From the NCBI GenBank assembly GCA_028274465.1, contig CM051456.1:16457745-16521744 (forward strand): 64,000 nucleotides of DNA, given 5' to 3'. Positions 1 to 13,017 of this stretch are shown piece by piece. The stretch comes from Plantago ovata (lineage: Eukaryota > Streptophyta > Magnoliopsida > Lamiales > Plantaginaceae). Made by a program: the position numbers and the translations under genes. The notes below the pieces were generated by a model that worked only from the letters and a program-made list of their open reading frames with translations, searched no databases and was not told the origin of the DNA. How positions within the stretch are numbered: the first letter of the stretch is position 1; each line of letters starts with the position of its first letter.

Positions 1-2
1 TG

Positions 3-272
3 CTAGTCAAAGGTTTCTGCAACATTGGTAAAGTGGAGGATGCTTGTGAAGTATTATTGGAGTCGCTGAAGCACGGGAATTGCCTGCACAAGGACACTTG
101 GGCAAACATTTTACCTAGGATCTGTGAGGCAGAGTACCCAGAAGCAACAGAAAATACTTTAAAGGAGGTTTTGAAGGTACAGATAAAGCCAGACGCTAGA
201 ATAGTTGATGTTGGTGCTGCATTGGAAGAGTATTTGTCTAAAAGGGTACAAAATAGGTCAAAAAGGAGGTGA
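3..272 (+). CDS. Pentatricopeptide repeat protein, C-terminal end (partial)
   Basis: The window opens inside this gene; the reading frame is already open at base 3 and stops at a TGA at 270-272, giving about 89 residues. The opening residues LVKGFCNIGKVEDACEVL have the helix-turn-helix spacing of a PPR motif (GFC-x-GK-x-x-x-A), followed by a lower-scoring degenerate repeat and a basic tail ending in KRR. PPR proteins of this P-type usually bind organellar RNA in mitochondria or plastids and help in its processing, stability or translation. The N-terminus with any targeting peptide lies outside the window, so organelle and target cannot be judged. No E or DYW editing domain follows, which points to P class, although only the last repeats are visible. 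Confidence 0.75.
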   Translation, partial: LVKGFCNIGKVEDACEVLLESLKHGNCLHKDTWANILPRICEAEYPEATENTLKEVLKVQIKPDARIVDVGAALEEYLSKRVQNRSKRR

Positions 273-3240
273 GTTCATGTAGACGTTGTTTTGTATGAAT
301 CTGAATCAAACCTTGATCGAGCTTGTCTTGTCGAATTACTTGAACAATGTTGATGATCGGCCACACTGCCACAGCGAAGCCTATTTGTATGCCATCCTGA
401 CATTGGTCTGCAATGAGCATGCTTTGTAACAAGCTGAACAGGTATCAGGTATGTTTTGTTCCTGGTAGTTGCTAAAATATAGGTATATTTTACAGCATAA
501 TTAAAATCGCTTTAATTGATGGTTGGTGTTGTATTTCTACAATTTAGCTTTGTTGCATAATAAGGTACCGGGGAGCTTATGCACATGACGATTATGTTGT
601 TAAGCAATTAAAATTCTAAATTTCCACACCTTACAGAAACTTTTGTTTTACGTAGACCATTTAAACACCACTTGATTTATTCTTTACTAGTTCATCAAGG
701 TCCAAGGATACCCCCCTCCTTTGTCCATAAATCTTGCACATCTTTCTCTTGACTGTTTTGTTGTTTCAGAGTACGATAACGAGGTGGATATATTTGTTGC
801 ATAAAGAATCAAACAATTTCTGTGATTGCTCATTCTTGCTATCTGTATCAGACTGGATCTTCATAAAGTCTCTATTTGTATATCCACTTGATTTTATACT
901 GTCATGACTGAGTAGGTATCATGTCATAATCTAAATGCATTGGTGCAGAGGATACACGATAAAACAAACCAAAGTGGGAAGGTTGTTTGAGTCCAGACTC
1001 CAGATTATCTGCATTCTGTAGTTGCTTGTGTCATGGCTAAAGTGGAGAGTGGTGAATGATGATTGCGTAATTTTCCAAAATAATTAACTTGGTACGTTCC
1101 AGAATCGACTTGTTCAACACCAAGCGCTGATTTTGTGGGCGATATTGTTGTCTCTATTAGGCATCAGTGTGGAAAGATGGAAACAAACAAATCTTGCTTC
1201 ATTTTCTGGTACCTAAAATATTGTCAATGAGGATTAATTTGAGAATTTGATGAAGGCGCTCTTACAAGTTGGCCTTTCACATGCTAAACTTAAGTTCTCT
1301 TGTTATATGCATCTGCTTGTTGTGTAATGATCCGTTCGTCATGGTTTATTTTTGCTGTTAAGTTTTGGGTACTTTGTTATTCACCATTATGAAACTAAGT
1401 TTTTGCACTTATCCTGAACTGGTAGGTAAACTCCATCGCTGGGGAACCCTGTTCTCACAAAATCTATCATGCTTGGAACTTCAGGTGCCGCAGTTTTGGT
1501 GTGTGTAAACGATGGAGTAGCAGACATTGCTTGTCAGAGTGATCAATTTGCATGGACTAATTGCAATGTTATGACCTATGATCTTGAAACATATGTATAT
1601 CGTCTGCAGCAGAATTAATGGCATACAAATACAATTCTACCTTGACACCCTGTGAGTTTGTACTTATATCAATTTTGTTTGGCAATGAATTCAACTTCAG
1701 ATAGAGATTGTGTCGCACATATTTTGTTTGCATATGAAATCACTGGAAGAAATAAGACTGCCCCATCAAGTATGAAACCTATATAGGTGGTAGTTTTATG
1801 TTCAGGTTCAGGTGAAAATCACCTGTCACTCTGATACACTTTATTAATGAATTGCGTCTATAATCAAGAAATTCTAATTCTCTCAGTATAAAACTATCCT
1901 ACTCGCCACATACAGATCAGTGAAATCTTATTCTCCAGCAGCCACGTCGAATACTCGAATATATCAGCACCCTGTCCTGTAAAAAGAGCAGAACAATCTT
2001 GTCAAAATTTGAAGAACAGAAACATTAAATTTTAGTTTAGATGATCTTGACTACCATGTTTACAGTTCAATAAAGTGATGTGCTACCAAACAGGATAAAG
2101 CTTCACTGAACTTTATGCACACAACATCATGTCAGTGGAACCTAAACCATGTTCAAATGAATCATATCATTGTAGATTTTCATCCGTTTGGTCACACAGG
2201 ATATTATTGGGCAACTGACTATATAAAATTGATTGGCAAAGTCTTAATCTTTATGATGTCTTGCTATCTTCTGTTGAATTTTTCAGCCAAATTGGGGATA
2301 GCATCAACTTGGATATGCCCCCATCCTATTCAGCAACTGACGCTAAATCATTGAAAAGGAAATAGAAAAATGGATCCATGATGTTACTGCTGAACCAAAA
2401 GTTATCTGGTAAAATGTTTCAGGAATCCTTAGAAGTTTTACCAAACGGAAGACTTAGCCGAAAATTTACAGTTGAGCTTAAAATGTTAAGGGAACTCAAC
2501 AACTTTTCAAGGCCACCAAAATTCCAGAACAGATTAGGACACCGAGTCCTTGCAATGACGCAAAACAATTCCCTTGAGCAGAAAATGTTGAAACAGATAA
2601 AGATGCAAATGTGAGAAAGCAGATAAGGTCTCACAGCTAGAGACAAAAACATGACATTTCAAAATTGGCGGTATGTTAGACTAATCAAGAAGTATTAAAA
2701 TTGGACTCTGATTGAGGCTTCTTCTGATGTAAGCCGATATGGCTTTCGTTTTCTTGAAAAAGACAGTAACCCGTTCACAGTGAGATCCAAATATGCATTA
2801 TTGCAGGCTGCCATTAGGGCTAAGTCCCTCAGCATGTTTCATGGAACATCGAATAGAAGTTAATGCTATAATCCAGTCGCGATGAAACTTTCAACTCGAC
2901 AACGTGGTAAAAATGAACTAGACAGAACTAGTTACGAATAGTGCGCAAACTAAAGTGCACAGTTTACATCCGCCCCGGTGCTTTAGAACTTCATTAAGTA
3001 GCTTCTTAAGTTAAAAGTGCAATGCAAGATTCATCACATTTCTCAACTGGTCTATTTTTAGTAAGATCAAATTTTTACTAGAACAGAAACTTTGTGATGG
3101 AAATCAGTTAGTACAAGTAAAACACCATATCAAGAACTACTTACCCCAAAATTTACCCTGAAATAGCAGGGGTAAAACTTTGAAGAACTTCAAAGATTCA
3201 CTATCTCTCCACCATCCCAACCAATGTGATAAACATGCAT
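273..3240. other. Intergenic region between convergent PPR and glucanase genes
   Basis: About 3 kb with no reading frame that resembles a protein. It should hold the 3' untranslated regions of the PPR gene (left) and the GH17 gene (right, read from the other strand), because the two genes converge. Two frames of 78-79 codons near 2.1-2.6 kb have no recognisable domain. I see no RNA gene or mobile element here. Confidence 0.5.
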
Positions 3241-5085
3241 CTATAAAGAACACACCAACAAAGCTACCGAAAACACGACCATATTAAAGACACGGACGAC
3301 CTGCAAAATAAGAAAAAATGAAAACATTATGATATGCAAATAACCTGAATTCTTTGTAGAATAGAACAAATCTAGAGAAAAAGGAGCAATTCAAGTATTT
3401 CTTGACATCTCTTACATTCTTCCTTGAAGCAGAGTATTCCATACGTGGATCTGCCGAAATTCCAGGAACAATACCTAGTCCTCCATCTCCATCGTCATCT
3501 CCACCTCCACCTCCTCCTCCACCTCCTCCTCCTTGTAGTCCAATATTGTAGACAGCAGTACCATTAGGATAGTACAAGCCATAATTTCTCTCAGATGTCG
3601 GACCAACCTTCTGATTCTCATTGAAAAGTGCAAACACATAAATGTCGAGTGGTATAGATGGATTCGCTGGGGTCCCTTTCCTCTGCTGCATCCGCTTCAA
3701 TAAGTTGCCATTATACAGTCTGGCATTTTCCGGTGTAGCCCCTGGCTCATCTGAATCCCCTTTAGATGGCCAGCCAGTCTCAGAAACTTTAACCTGTATA
3801 TTAGTATGGCCTAAAGCTTTTATTGCTGAGTAAACAGCATCCAGCTGTGCGTCTAACATGTTATCGTAATGCAAATTCGTAACTGGATCTATCATGCCTT
3901 CATTAGGTTGGAAAAGCACATAGTTTAGTGATACATCATCCGGACTGCCCTTGTAAGCGAAGAAAGGGTATGCGTTTATAAGAAACGGCGAACCAGTTTG
4001 TGAATGAAATTGCAGAACTCTTTGAATATTCTCAGCAAGATTAGGCTTAAACGAGCCTGCAGAAGGCGGGAATGAAGTGGCTAAAATATCATACGAATGA
4101 GCAGTCGTCACGTTCACCTGCTTGCTCAGACCGAGACTCAACAGCGCATTGTATACATTCTGCATAGCCGGGACAAGAAACGGGATTAACTCAGTGTTGT
4201 TCGAGCTGAGTAGTTCATTCCCGACAAATATGCAATTGATCTTCGAACCATAAGGTTGCACGTTCTGCCGAACCCAGGCTTGTGCTTGTGCCGGATCACT
4301 CATTCGTTGAAGAAACTCGTTTCCTAATCCAATAACGAATTCAACATCCGTGTTGGCGAATGCAGTTAGTACCCTCGGGTCGGCATCGTACAGTTTAACC
4401 CGACTTATATTGAGGGATTGGAGAAGAGACGAGACCCGGGATGGTGGCGGGAGATTGTCAGCAATCTGGCCATAGTTAATTCCTACTCCAACGCCATGTA
4501 TTCTTAAAGTGCAGCCTGGCAGTATACATATATGGTAATATATCAAGACTACTTGAGTATCATGTCAAAATGTCAAAATTTTCTGGAAGAGATTCATTCC
4601 AAAATTGGAAAGTAAACAGACAACACAACACATAACTAGGTAACCACAGTAAAACAATCAACTCTCAAGTGCAAGAACCTAATGAAACAATGACATATAT
4701 AGAAACTTTTCTAAGTTCCATCACAATAACAATAATGAAAATAAGCAACTAAATCTTGTTAACTATTCAAGAATTTACAAAGGCAACTACTTTGAAACAC
4801 AAATCAGTCACTCGAATCAAAGAATTCTACACCATTAGGCACAAATCTTGAAAACCCTTGTACCATCTACAGCGGCAAACTCAAACCAGTACAGAAATCA
4901 CACTTGGGCACAAAAAAGATGAGCAAAAAGAATGCAGGTATTCAAGAAAAAGGCATGTAAATTAAGCTTCCAAGTTCAAGAAAGAGTGAAATTGAAGTAA
5001 AATTGGAATGAAAGAGAAAGTAGAAGAAAGTAGAAGAACCTGAAAAGGTGAGGAGAAGGAGAAGAACCCGGAAAAGGGTGGCCAT
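3241..5085 (-). CDS. Glucan endo-1,3-beta-glucosidase, GH17, GPI-anchored type
   Basis: Three exons: 5085-5040, 4515-3416 and 3300-3241, which sum to 1206 nt (401 aa). Exon 1 encodes MATLF followed by a leucine-rich run, a classic signal peptide. Exon 2 carries the whole GH17 barrel beginning GVGINYGQIADNLP, with the general acid in VGNEL (about E116) and the nucleophile in VSETGWPSKGD (about E261). Exon 3 adds a short hydrophobic tail (VVFSVALLVCSL) that fits a GPI-attachment signal. The enzyme hydrolyses beta-1,3-glucan such as callose at the outer face of the plasma membrane, cell wall or plasmodesmata. There is no X8/CBM43 domain. Odd feature: a run of eleven glycines followed by a Gly/Asp stretch lies between the catalytic domain and the tail. 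Both introns have GT-AG ends. The family assignment is sure; the GPI anchor is inferred. Confidence 0.92.
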
Positions 5086-5148
5086 TTTGCCAACTCTGTA
5101 CTAAAAATCTCACAGCCACAGCAGTGCTTTTATTTTTGGGGAGCTCTT

Positions 5149-5164
5149 TATATATATATATATA
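5149..5164 (-). promoter_or_regulatory. TATA-like (TA)8 tract upstream of the glucanase
   Basis: A pure TA dinucleotide run about 65-80 bp upstream of the glucanase ATG, at the right distance for a TATA box with a leader of about 35-50 nt. Because it is a microsatellite, its length may vary between individuals. Confidence 0.45.
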
Positions 5165-8100
5165 CTCCACAAGTGAGAGCGTTACGCGTTTAGTATTATT
5201 TTTGGTAATAGTACTAATAATTCTATACACTTTCTATATTATTAATGGATGTATCTTTCTCGATTTTATAAAAGCACAGGATGGGCTGAGGTGTAAAATG
5301 TGAATGCTCTAGAGGAGCTAGCTGCAAATTTCTGTTGGATTCCTACTTGGGGTTCTTAGCTTACTATGCGACTTTAAGCTTCTTTCTTTCAGTGCCATTC
5401 ATTAACTTTTTAGGGTCTTAATCATAACAAATCAATGGAAGCCAAAAGAAAGGCTCCACTACATTTTGGTGCAAAATATCATCTAATGTTACATCCTTGC
5501 AATCTTTTTATTACTGTTTCATTTCAGATTTGTTTAGATTACATAACAGTTCATTGTCTGCTGGTAATTACCGTTTTACCCCTCGCCCATAGGCCATCCT
5601 TCTCACGTGCCATGCTACGTGTTTGTATGCAGTTTGTTGTGTGCCAATGCATATTGGGTTGAGTACTTGAGTCATAATTAAGCCCTCCATTGGTCCATTT
5701 CTTCCAAAATCATAAAAAAAGGCTCTGTTTTTCCCCTCCACTCTATGCTGAATGTGTACAATATGATTCTAGTGCGCCTAACCTTGTTTTTATAGTTTCA
5801 TAGACTACTTTTATATGGCTAGACATTGAAAGATCGGTGCCTAATATCAATATAGAATAGAAGTGTCTAACATTGAAAAAATAGTGCATGAGATTAAAAT
5901 AATACTAATATATGGCCATCGGATAACTCATGTTGGACATTACATTATGGTGCCTAACATCATATTCAGAGGCCGACTCCATTTTTTCCAGTGTCCAACT
6001 TTGTATCTTATAATGCTCGCGTGTATTTTCCAAAGCCTGGCTACAACATTTTAGTGTCCGACGTTGTTTTCTTATAATATCCGCAACTAATTTCTAGTGT
6101 CCATCCATAAAGATCACAAAATGTACTTGCACTTATAATTTTTAATACTTTTTTATGGTCATTGTTGAAGACTAATTCACACTAAAAATTCGACAGGCAA
6201 TACCTTTTTTTTTAAAGTGGACTGGAGTTATAACTAGACATGCCAATTTTACTTGAAATGGGGTATAGAAAACCACAATTCATGAAGAATCTGGAGGTAG
6301 TTATGAAATTCCAAAAATGACCTTTAGCTTTTGTAACCGTTACCATAGGAATACAAGCTCCATGTTTCCTCTGCTATTTCCTCATGCCCATGACTTTTCC
6401 ATGAGTAGATAGATTGTGAAGGATGGATAAGATTCTTTCCTAATTTTGTCCAAGATAAGATGCCATGTATCAATGTAATGGGGATGTTGGATTTAGTATT
6501 AAATCTTCTTAACATTTGGATTGTGGACCATAATTCAACTTTTCTACTAATTGTGGAGCAATATTGAAATAAGTACACTTTTGTGGAACACGGATGAATT
6601 AATTAAACAATATCTCAAATATTTCTCCAATCATTACCACAATTGTCAATTTTTAAATATGCTTGTAAATGGGGGATTAAGAGTTTCTTGGAAATTCATT
6701 CATTTTACTTCACTTCAAATTTATTTAGTTATAATGGTTTTATTTAATTATGTTCAGTTCAGTTCAAACGAAGAGAACAAAACCTAAGTGATCTGCTCAA
6801 ATGCTTTGTGAATTCAATTCTAACGGAGTATTTTTTTTGTAACGAAGGTGCTTGTTTGTTCGAAGTTTAAAGAAATGTAAACAATAACTTAATATTTAGA
6901 CCAAATGAATAAATAAAGCTAAAATGAATTGCGTTGTGCCGTGAGTTTTGGACGAGTTGGATGTTGGAACCCATAATCCAAACTTAATTTTTTCGAGCGG
7001 GTGTTGAGAACGGATTCTAGCGGGTTAGCATAGCAACCGTCGAGGCCTTTTAAGTGATCCTCAGCTGGATAACCAAGATTACAACAATTCATAAAACGTT
7101 GAACTCCTTCCAATGATACGTAGTACACTAGACAATTTAATTATCTGATTGAAAGTTACTAGTACTGGTAACAAAATATCTCCCTCCCGTCACACCGACC
7201 AAGTTAATTAGTAGTATAACTTTATTGGATTTTTATTTACATGTAGATGGCCACGTTGCACAAGCCACAAAGCTCATGCATATTATAAATTCTTTAAAGG
7301 TACATACAAATATACAATTAATCATTGAATTCGTTACACAAACAAACTTGGCCATTACATTACATACTTGACGTTTACGCTATCGCATACGCGGCGAATT
7401 AATTATGTGATAGCTAGCATTTGGGTATTATTGCCAAGGTCGGCCGATTAAGAGAGTTGGGCACTTTTCTCATCCCTAGAAAGTAGCAACAAAAATGTCA
7501 ACTCATACATAATCTACGCTACTCCTAGATGGCTATTCGATCAAGTAAAATGTTACTCCCGGCTCGTTAAGGCGTATCGATTGATTTAGTCGTGTGACTG
7601 TAAATTACTCTCCTAATTCTTCTCAAAAAATTACTCCCCTAATAAAAACTATTGGAATGATAATATTTATAAGAAGATATAAAATCCAATTTGGGGAGGA
7701 GTATTGCGTGTATGTTACAGGCTTACCCGTAGCAGTAGCCATTTTGCAATTTTTAACGTTACGTCATCTCTAAAATCATCTCTATACCTGTGAACATACA
7801 TAAAAAAATTGTAGTATCAATTGAATGGGGCAGGAATGCAGGATTATATTATGTTCTCAAATTCTGGGCAGAGTACTACTACTAGTATTATTAAAAGATG
7901 GAAGAGGATGGGAATGCCGAAACCTTCCTGGGGACTTGTATATCTGCTTGGGAATTTCGGCAATGGATTGGATTTAACTATTAACTAATCATATACAATT
8001 ATAATTATTTACACAGTTGTCCTCCTAGTACGTCAACGTCCTAGAAAGAAATAATCATCCGAAATATTCTACTCCTATTAATTTTAGTACAGCCGTAATA

Positions 8101-9349
8101 ATAACATAAGAAAAGAGAAAGATAATTTTGGTATGTACAAATATCTTTTTGACTTAAACCATTAATAAAGTATAATAATCAAAATTGGAGACGACTGCTA
8201 CAAAGCCCAGATGTGAAACTAAATTATCAGGCTCGCATGAAACTAATAACAAGTCTTTGATCTTTCATATAATTATTTTCGGCAGTCGAGTGGACAATAC
8301 ATGAATTTAGCAATATTTTTGTTCAGCATGCATCGAACCGTAAGTACTTTGGCGCACAACATTACAACAACAATCATCGGTCAACAATTTGTCACTCAAA
8401 GGACAATTAAACAATATAGTACTAGTCGTAGTAATTTATTTGATGAGGCCGACGTTATCTTATCACTTGCACTTATTGCAGCCGCAATTATTTCAGCTAC
8501 AGCCGACTAATTATATCTCAGCTTTTTTAATTTTAAAACACAACTGTATTCAGGCCATTATCATAAACTAATCTTCTTGTCTTCATTTTAAAGATTGTCA
8601 AACATATCAAATGGAATGAATTATTGTCGCTCTATTTTTGTTTATAATCAAAATAATGGTTGTTAGTTGATCTTGACAGGCGATGACATCGATTCGCATA
8701 TATGCTCATTACACGAAGTAGTAGTAACATTACAGCAAAACCAAAATGCTCGAGTTAGTTCGAGTTAGTCACAGACGTTTTGATTTATTAGCACACCAAG
8801 ATAAAATGGATATCGAATTCAAAACATTTTGAACATTTCATCTTGATGAATATATCGTTTTAATTTTTAAAATGTTACAGAATGCTTCGAAAAATATCGA
8901 AACATTTTCAAAAAAGTTTCAAAATATCTCTCTTTCAAGAATTTGAATATATTGAAGTCGAGATTTTAATGAATGGTAATAGACTTATTGCTTCGGTTTT
9001 TCCCATTCATATTATTAATTTGAACATCACATATATCGTAAAGATAAAATTACATTTTAGGGGTCCTTATAATGGTACCCATATCGTTTTAAACTTCAAT
9101 AGACTATCAAAATTGGACAACTAGTGGCACAACAATTACATTCTAGCTAATTTATTTTTAGGTAATTATCAAAATTCAATATTTGAAACCAAACAAGCCT
9201 TAAGTTTTATATTTTTTTTCCTTATTCTTAATAAATTCTTAAACAAGTCCTAAAAATTTTATTAGAAAATAACCTATTTTTTATTTTTTACTTCTTCTTT
9301 CTTTCCTCTTTAAAAGTATCTCCAATACGGAATTTTAAATTTCAGTAAC

Positions 9350-9560
9350 AAAACAGCAAGCTCCAAATCGAAACTTGCACTGCTTCGATCTGAAGCTGTG
9401 CAAGCTCCGGATTTGGAGCTTGCAACCTTCAAGCTCTGATAGCAGATTGCACATCTCCAATAATCGAAGTTGTGCAAGCTCCAGATTCTGGAGCATGTAA
9501 CCTGCGGCTGCAAGCTCTGACCGGAGCTTGGACACAGCTCCAACCGGAGCTATGCCAATA
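9350..9560. repeat. Diverged short repeats with a GCAAGCTCC core
   Basis: The words GCAAGCTCC, CAAGCTCTGA and GGAGCTTG recur in both orientations at roughly 40-70 bp spacing, in a stretch noticeably richer in G and C than its flanks. Each copy differs by several bases. This could be an old tandem repeat or the inside of a non-autonomous transposon. No coding sense is evident. Confidence 0.5.
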
Positions 9561-9617
9561 CCTAGTGATGTTACACGAACTGAGCCTTATCGTGGGCTCG
9601 ACTCAGTATGATTAATA

Positions 9618-9690
9618 AAAGGAATTTTTATCTTTTTCTTAAAAAAAAATTTTAATAAAAAGGAAAAGATAAAATTCTAAAAATTCCTTT
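9618..9690. repeat. AT-rich inverted repeat
   Basis: The left arm AAAGGAATTTTTATCTTTTT (from 9618) is matched by the reverse complement of the right arm ending AAAAATTCCTTT at 9690. One arm carries an extra insertion of about eight bases, and the spacer is A/T only. It would fold as a hairpin; it may be part of the neighbouring decayed element. Confidence 0.55.
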
Positions 9691-11222
9691 TGTTTAATTG
9701 TTTAAAAAATTCCTTGTATTTATTTATTTTTTTGTTTTCTTATGTGTTATGACCCAATCACGATAATAAACACAAATGATGTAAATAACCAGCTCAAATA
9801 GATCAACAACCAAGTCGAGTTCAACACAGCTCAATTCACCATACAAATTCAGAGTCGAATAGATCGAATTACAGTGAATAACATCAAAAGGAAAACTAAC
9901 ATGAAAATGAAATAGACTTTGCCTGAATCCCTGATCGGAATAGAAACCTGAAATTAGTGAAATGGTGACCGAAATTGAGAACGGAAGACTAGATCGGAGT
10001 TGTAGAGTATAGATGATGAAAGCTAGATGGGTCCAACTGTCCAAGGGATAAACCCTACCAAACACCCACATGCACACCGTATAATGTCGATCAGTGCCTA
10101 TATATTTAGCCACTTTTTACTAAAGTTACCATAGTACCCTTACCCTTCTAAATAATATCAAAACCTGGGATATGACATTATGTTAAGGACTAATTTTGTT
10201 TCTCTAATGTTAAGGCCTAAGGCCTTGCTTGGTATATTATATTGGTCAATTCAAAAATAGAATTTCGAACTAAAGTGTAATTATTGATATAGCAGGGTTG
10301 TTTTTGTTATTACGGTCATCATAAAAGTAGTGTAGAAGATCCACTCCAATCTTATTTTGATTAGAATTTACAAGAGACTCTAATATAACTATTTAGGTTT
10401 TTGGTATATCAAATTGGCATTCATACATCATCCTAACATTTGAGATTTGATTGTCATTCCGTATCACCACACACAACTTTTTCAGTGATGAGCTTTATTC
10501 TTATTCTCCCTGTTAAAGCTAGCTACAAAAGCTTAAAGCCAAAGAACCAATTTCTAACTTTTGGCTCTTCATCCTAATTTAATGTACTTTTGGGTAGATT
10601 CGAGTTTGATTTTTTTTATGCTTTGGTTTGGTCGTTCATCATATTCTTGGCCCTAAATCACTTCCAACTTTCAATTTGGCTATATGCAACATAAGAGCAT
10701 ATGTAGAAGATAGGCCGGACTTAGGCATACATTTAAGCCTATGGATGTGGGCCTAACATAAGTATTATAGACGGCTTCCAACTATCTTCTCTACGTATCC
10801 AGACCTCTTGGACGAACCAATTTCTATGCATTTGAGCCGCTCAGGACATGTTGGGAATTTGGATTACTTGAGTGTAATAGAAATTCGAACATACGCCCCT
10901 GATTTTACTAAACATGCACAAGGCTCCCCTTTCATGGAACCCTTGCTGCTTAAGAGCTTCAACCCAAATTAAGGAATCAGATTCCAATTTCCAGAATCCA
11001 TTCCAGACCATAATGAGAGGGTAAAATGTAAGTTTAAGCAGAGTGGCCAACCAACACACTATGAAAACTTGAGCTATTGATTGATTTGTTGCAATTACAA
11101 ATATAGACATAAATACTTTTACATCTAAGAGTAGAGATGAAGAGCATATTTACAGATTCTTAAATATGTATCAAGAATTCGTAGCATGCATCAGGAACAC
11201 GCTGTTGAAAGTGGTAGTTTTA

Positions 11223-13017
11223 CTAATTTCGATGTCCTGCTGAAGCCATGAGAACGCCAACAGCCACGATGAACATTGACAACATGCCCACAAGTAGTAC
11301 GTACGTTCTCCTTGATGATCTTCGATACTCCCCGAACAGTAGTATACCCCAGAAGGTGCTGACCAGTGGAAGTGCCTGCAATACAAAACATTAATGGACT
11401 TTCAAACTGATCACTAGGAGTTGGTCCGTATGATAATTACTAAACTGACCTGGACTGCATCTGCTGCAGCATAGCCAGCAGCTTGACCTCCCATAAACTG
11501 CAGACCATTACCAAACCCACACAAAAGTCCAGCCAAAAGGGCCCAACCTCTACCATTCCAGTCTGATAAATATGCCTTGAATGTCGACTTGGGCAGATTC
11601 AACACAGGGCGATACAAGAAGATGATGTTTAGAAAGACAGCAATCACAAAACAGGACACTGAGAAGTAGAAAAAGGCTGTGTAGACACTTAGATGCGGCA
11701 CACCACGTCTTAATGTGTGCCACTGATCATTTGTGGCCAGGTTGAAAGCAGGAGAAAATAACGAGAAGCAAACTCCAGCAAAAACAGTAATCGCCAACCC
11801 AATGAAAGTTCCCTTTCCAATTACCTGCATGTGCATAGACGTACGTAACATTGTAACAACAGGCTGTACACATTAAGGTATACAGGTAACAGGATATGTG
11901 TCGCACATAATTGCTGCAGTTTTGTCCTGTTTTAACCCGAAATAAGTACCATTTTAGAAAAAAAGGGTGTCAAGTAGACTAGTTAACCTTGATGGCTCTA
12001 TTTTTCTCAAGCTCTATAAGGAAACTGGCAGTTCCAAATTTCGCCTTTACTTTAGTAGCACCTCCATTCTCCAGATCTGCCAAAAAAACACATAAGATCA
12101 TCACATGAAGAATATCGAATCATACCGTATTATAAAAAAAGCTGGTTGTGAAATGAGAAAACGTAATGCTGTGGAGTCAGGTTGGTTACCTTTTGCACTT
12201 GAGTTATTAGTGAGATCATCCTGCGTCCTGTCCAAGTTTAGTTCAACATTGGTGTTATGTGAATCATTCTATATTTAATCAAAGCTATGTTAATACCTGA
12301 AATGTCGAATAAAAAGCATACATACACATTAGAAAGCTTTGCTTTGTTGTCAGTAGCATTGGATGAATGAACAGCAGCGCCTAAACAAACCGCGATCAGA
12401 AAGCAGGCAACGCCAGGGAAAAGAATCTCGGCCCTGTTGATTTTTCCATCTAAGAAGTAATTTACAGTTGTGCCTGCATTATAAGCAGAACAAAGATGTT
12501 ATACACTTAGGACAAGCCACATGGTCCAAAACAGAACAAGTTACTTAAATTACCTATGACCACGGTTATGCTTGAAGTCATCACTTCAGTCACGGATAAA
12601 CCAACGAAAGCCCAAGCATATTGAGTTGCCAGGTTCCCAAGGCTAAGAACAATCCCACCAACCATTGCAAAGAAAATACTTGGCCAGTTATCCTGCATAA
12701 TTTATAGAACCAAGAATGATACATATTGTTGTGCTTACGAATGATACAATTACTTAGTAAACACAAAAGAAGAGCAATTGCCAAATTACCTGAGATAGTT
12801 GATCCATAAAATTAGGCCTGCCACTTCCAATTTCGCCAAAAGTGAAAGCAATAATAACAGCAGCTAGCAAATTTGTGACTGAATAATCAAGATATGTATG
12901 TTGTGGCAAACGACCACGCCTTTCTAGTAGAGTAAGAATAGCTGGCCATGTACCCAAGAAGAACAAGGCCAAGAGCATACATGCTATCGCCCCTCCTTTG
13001 CTCTCAATCACATACAT
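11223..13017 (-). CDS. Ureide permease (UPS family)
   Basis: Seven exons with consistent phases: 13017-12790, 12692-12554, 12473-12328, 12268-12190, 12076-11988, 11824-11450 and 11375-11223, total 1209 nt (402 aa). The protein starts MYVIESKGGAIACMLL and has the expected ten or so hydrophobic segments. A variable hydrophilic loop in the middle (about residues 150-220) is encoded by the three short exons. Conserved blocks include ERRGRLPQHTYLDYS, ATQYAWAFVGLSVTEV, FSPAFNLATNDQWHTL and GNGLQFMGGQAAGYAAADAVQ; a GKGT motif follows the loop. Family members are plasma-membrane, proton-coupled importers of allantoin, uracil and related oxo-derivatives, used in nitrogen recycling and pyrimidine uptake. 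Length matches the family (about 390-410 aa). The gene looks intact. Substrate preference cannot be read from sequence. Confidence 0.95.

Larger units (their letters stand above)
5086..11222. other. Gene-poor 6 kb region with scattered repeats
   Basis: Between the glucanase start and the permease stop there is no recognisable protein. The first part is the glucanase promoter. Around 5.85-6.11 kb several diverged copies of a motif like AGTGTCC(A/G)AC(T/G)TTG occur, suggesting an old repeat. Repeats at 9.35-9.56 kb and 9.62-9.69 kb are listed separately. Frames near 8.3 kb, 8.9 kb and 9.7-10.1 kb have no domain, no splice context and a composition like the surrounding DNA. No RNA gene was recognised. 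Confidence 0.45.

Noticed and set aside
2115..2614. Two consecutive frames of 78-79 codons
   Set aside because: No family resemblance and no exon-like borders; treated as chance.
8301..8571. Overlapping plus-strand frames of 60-69 codons
   Set aside because: Low complexity, no motif, and no promoter or splice context.
9724..10113. 129-codon frame on the minus strand
   Set aside because: No domain, no splice partners, composition like surrounding intergenic DNA.
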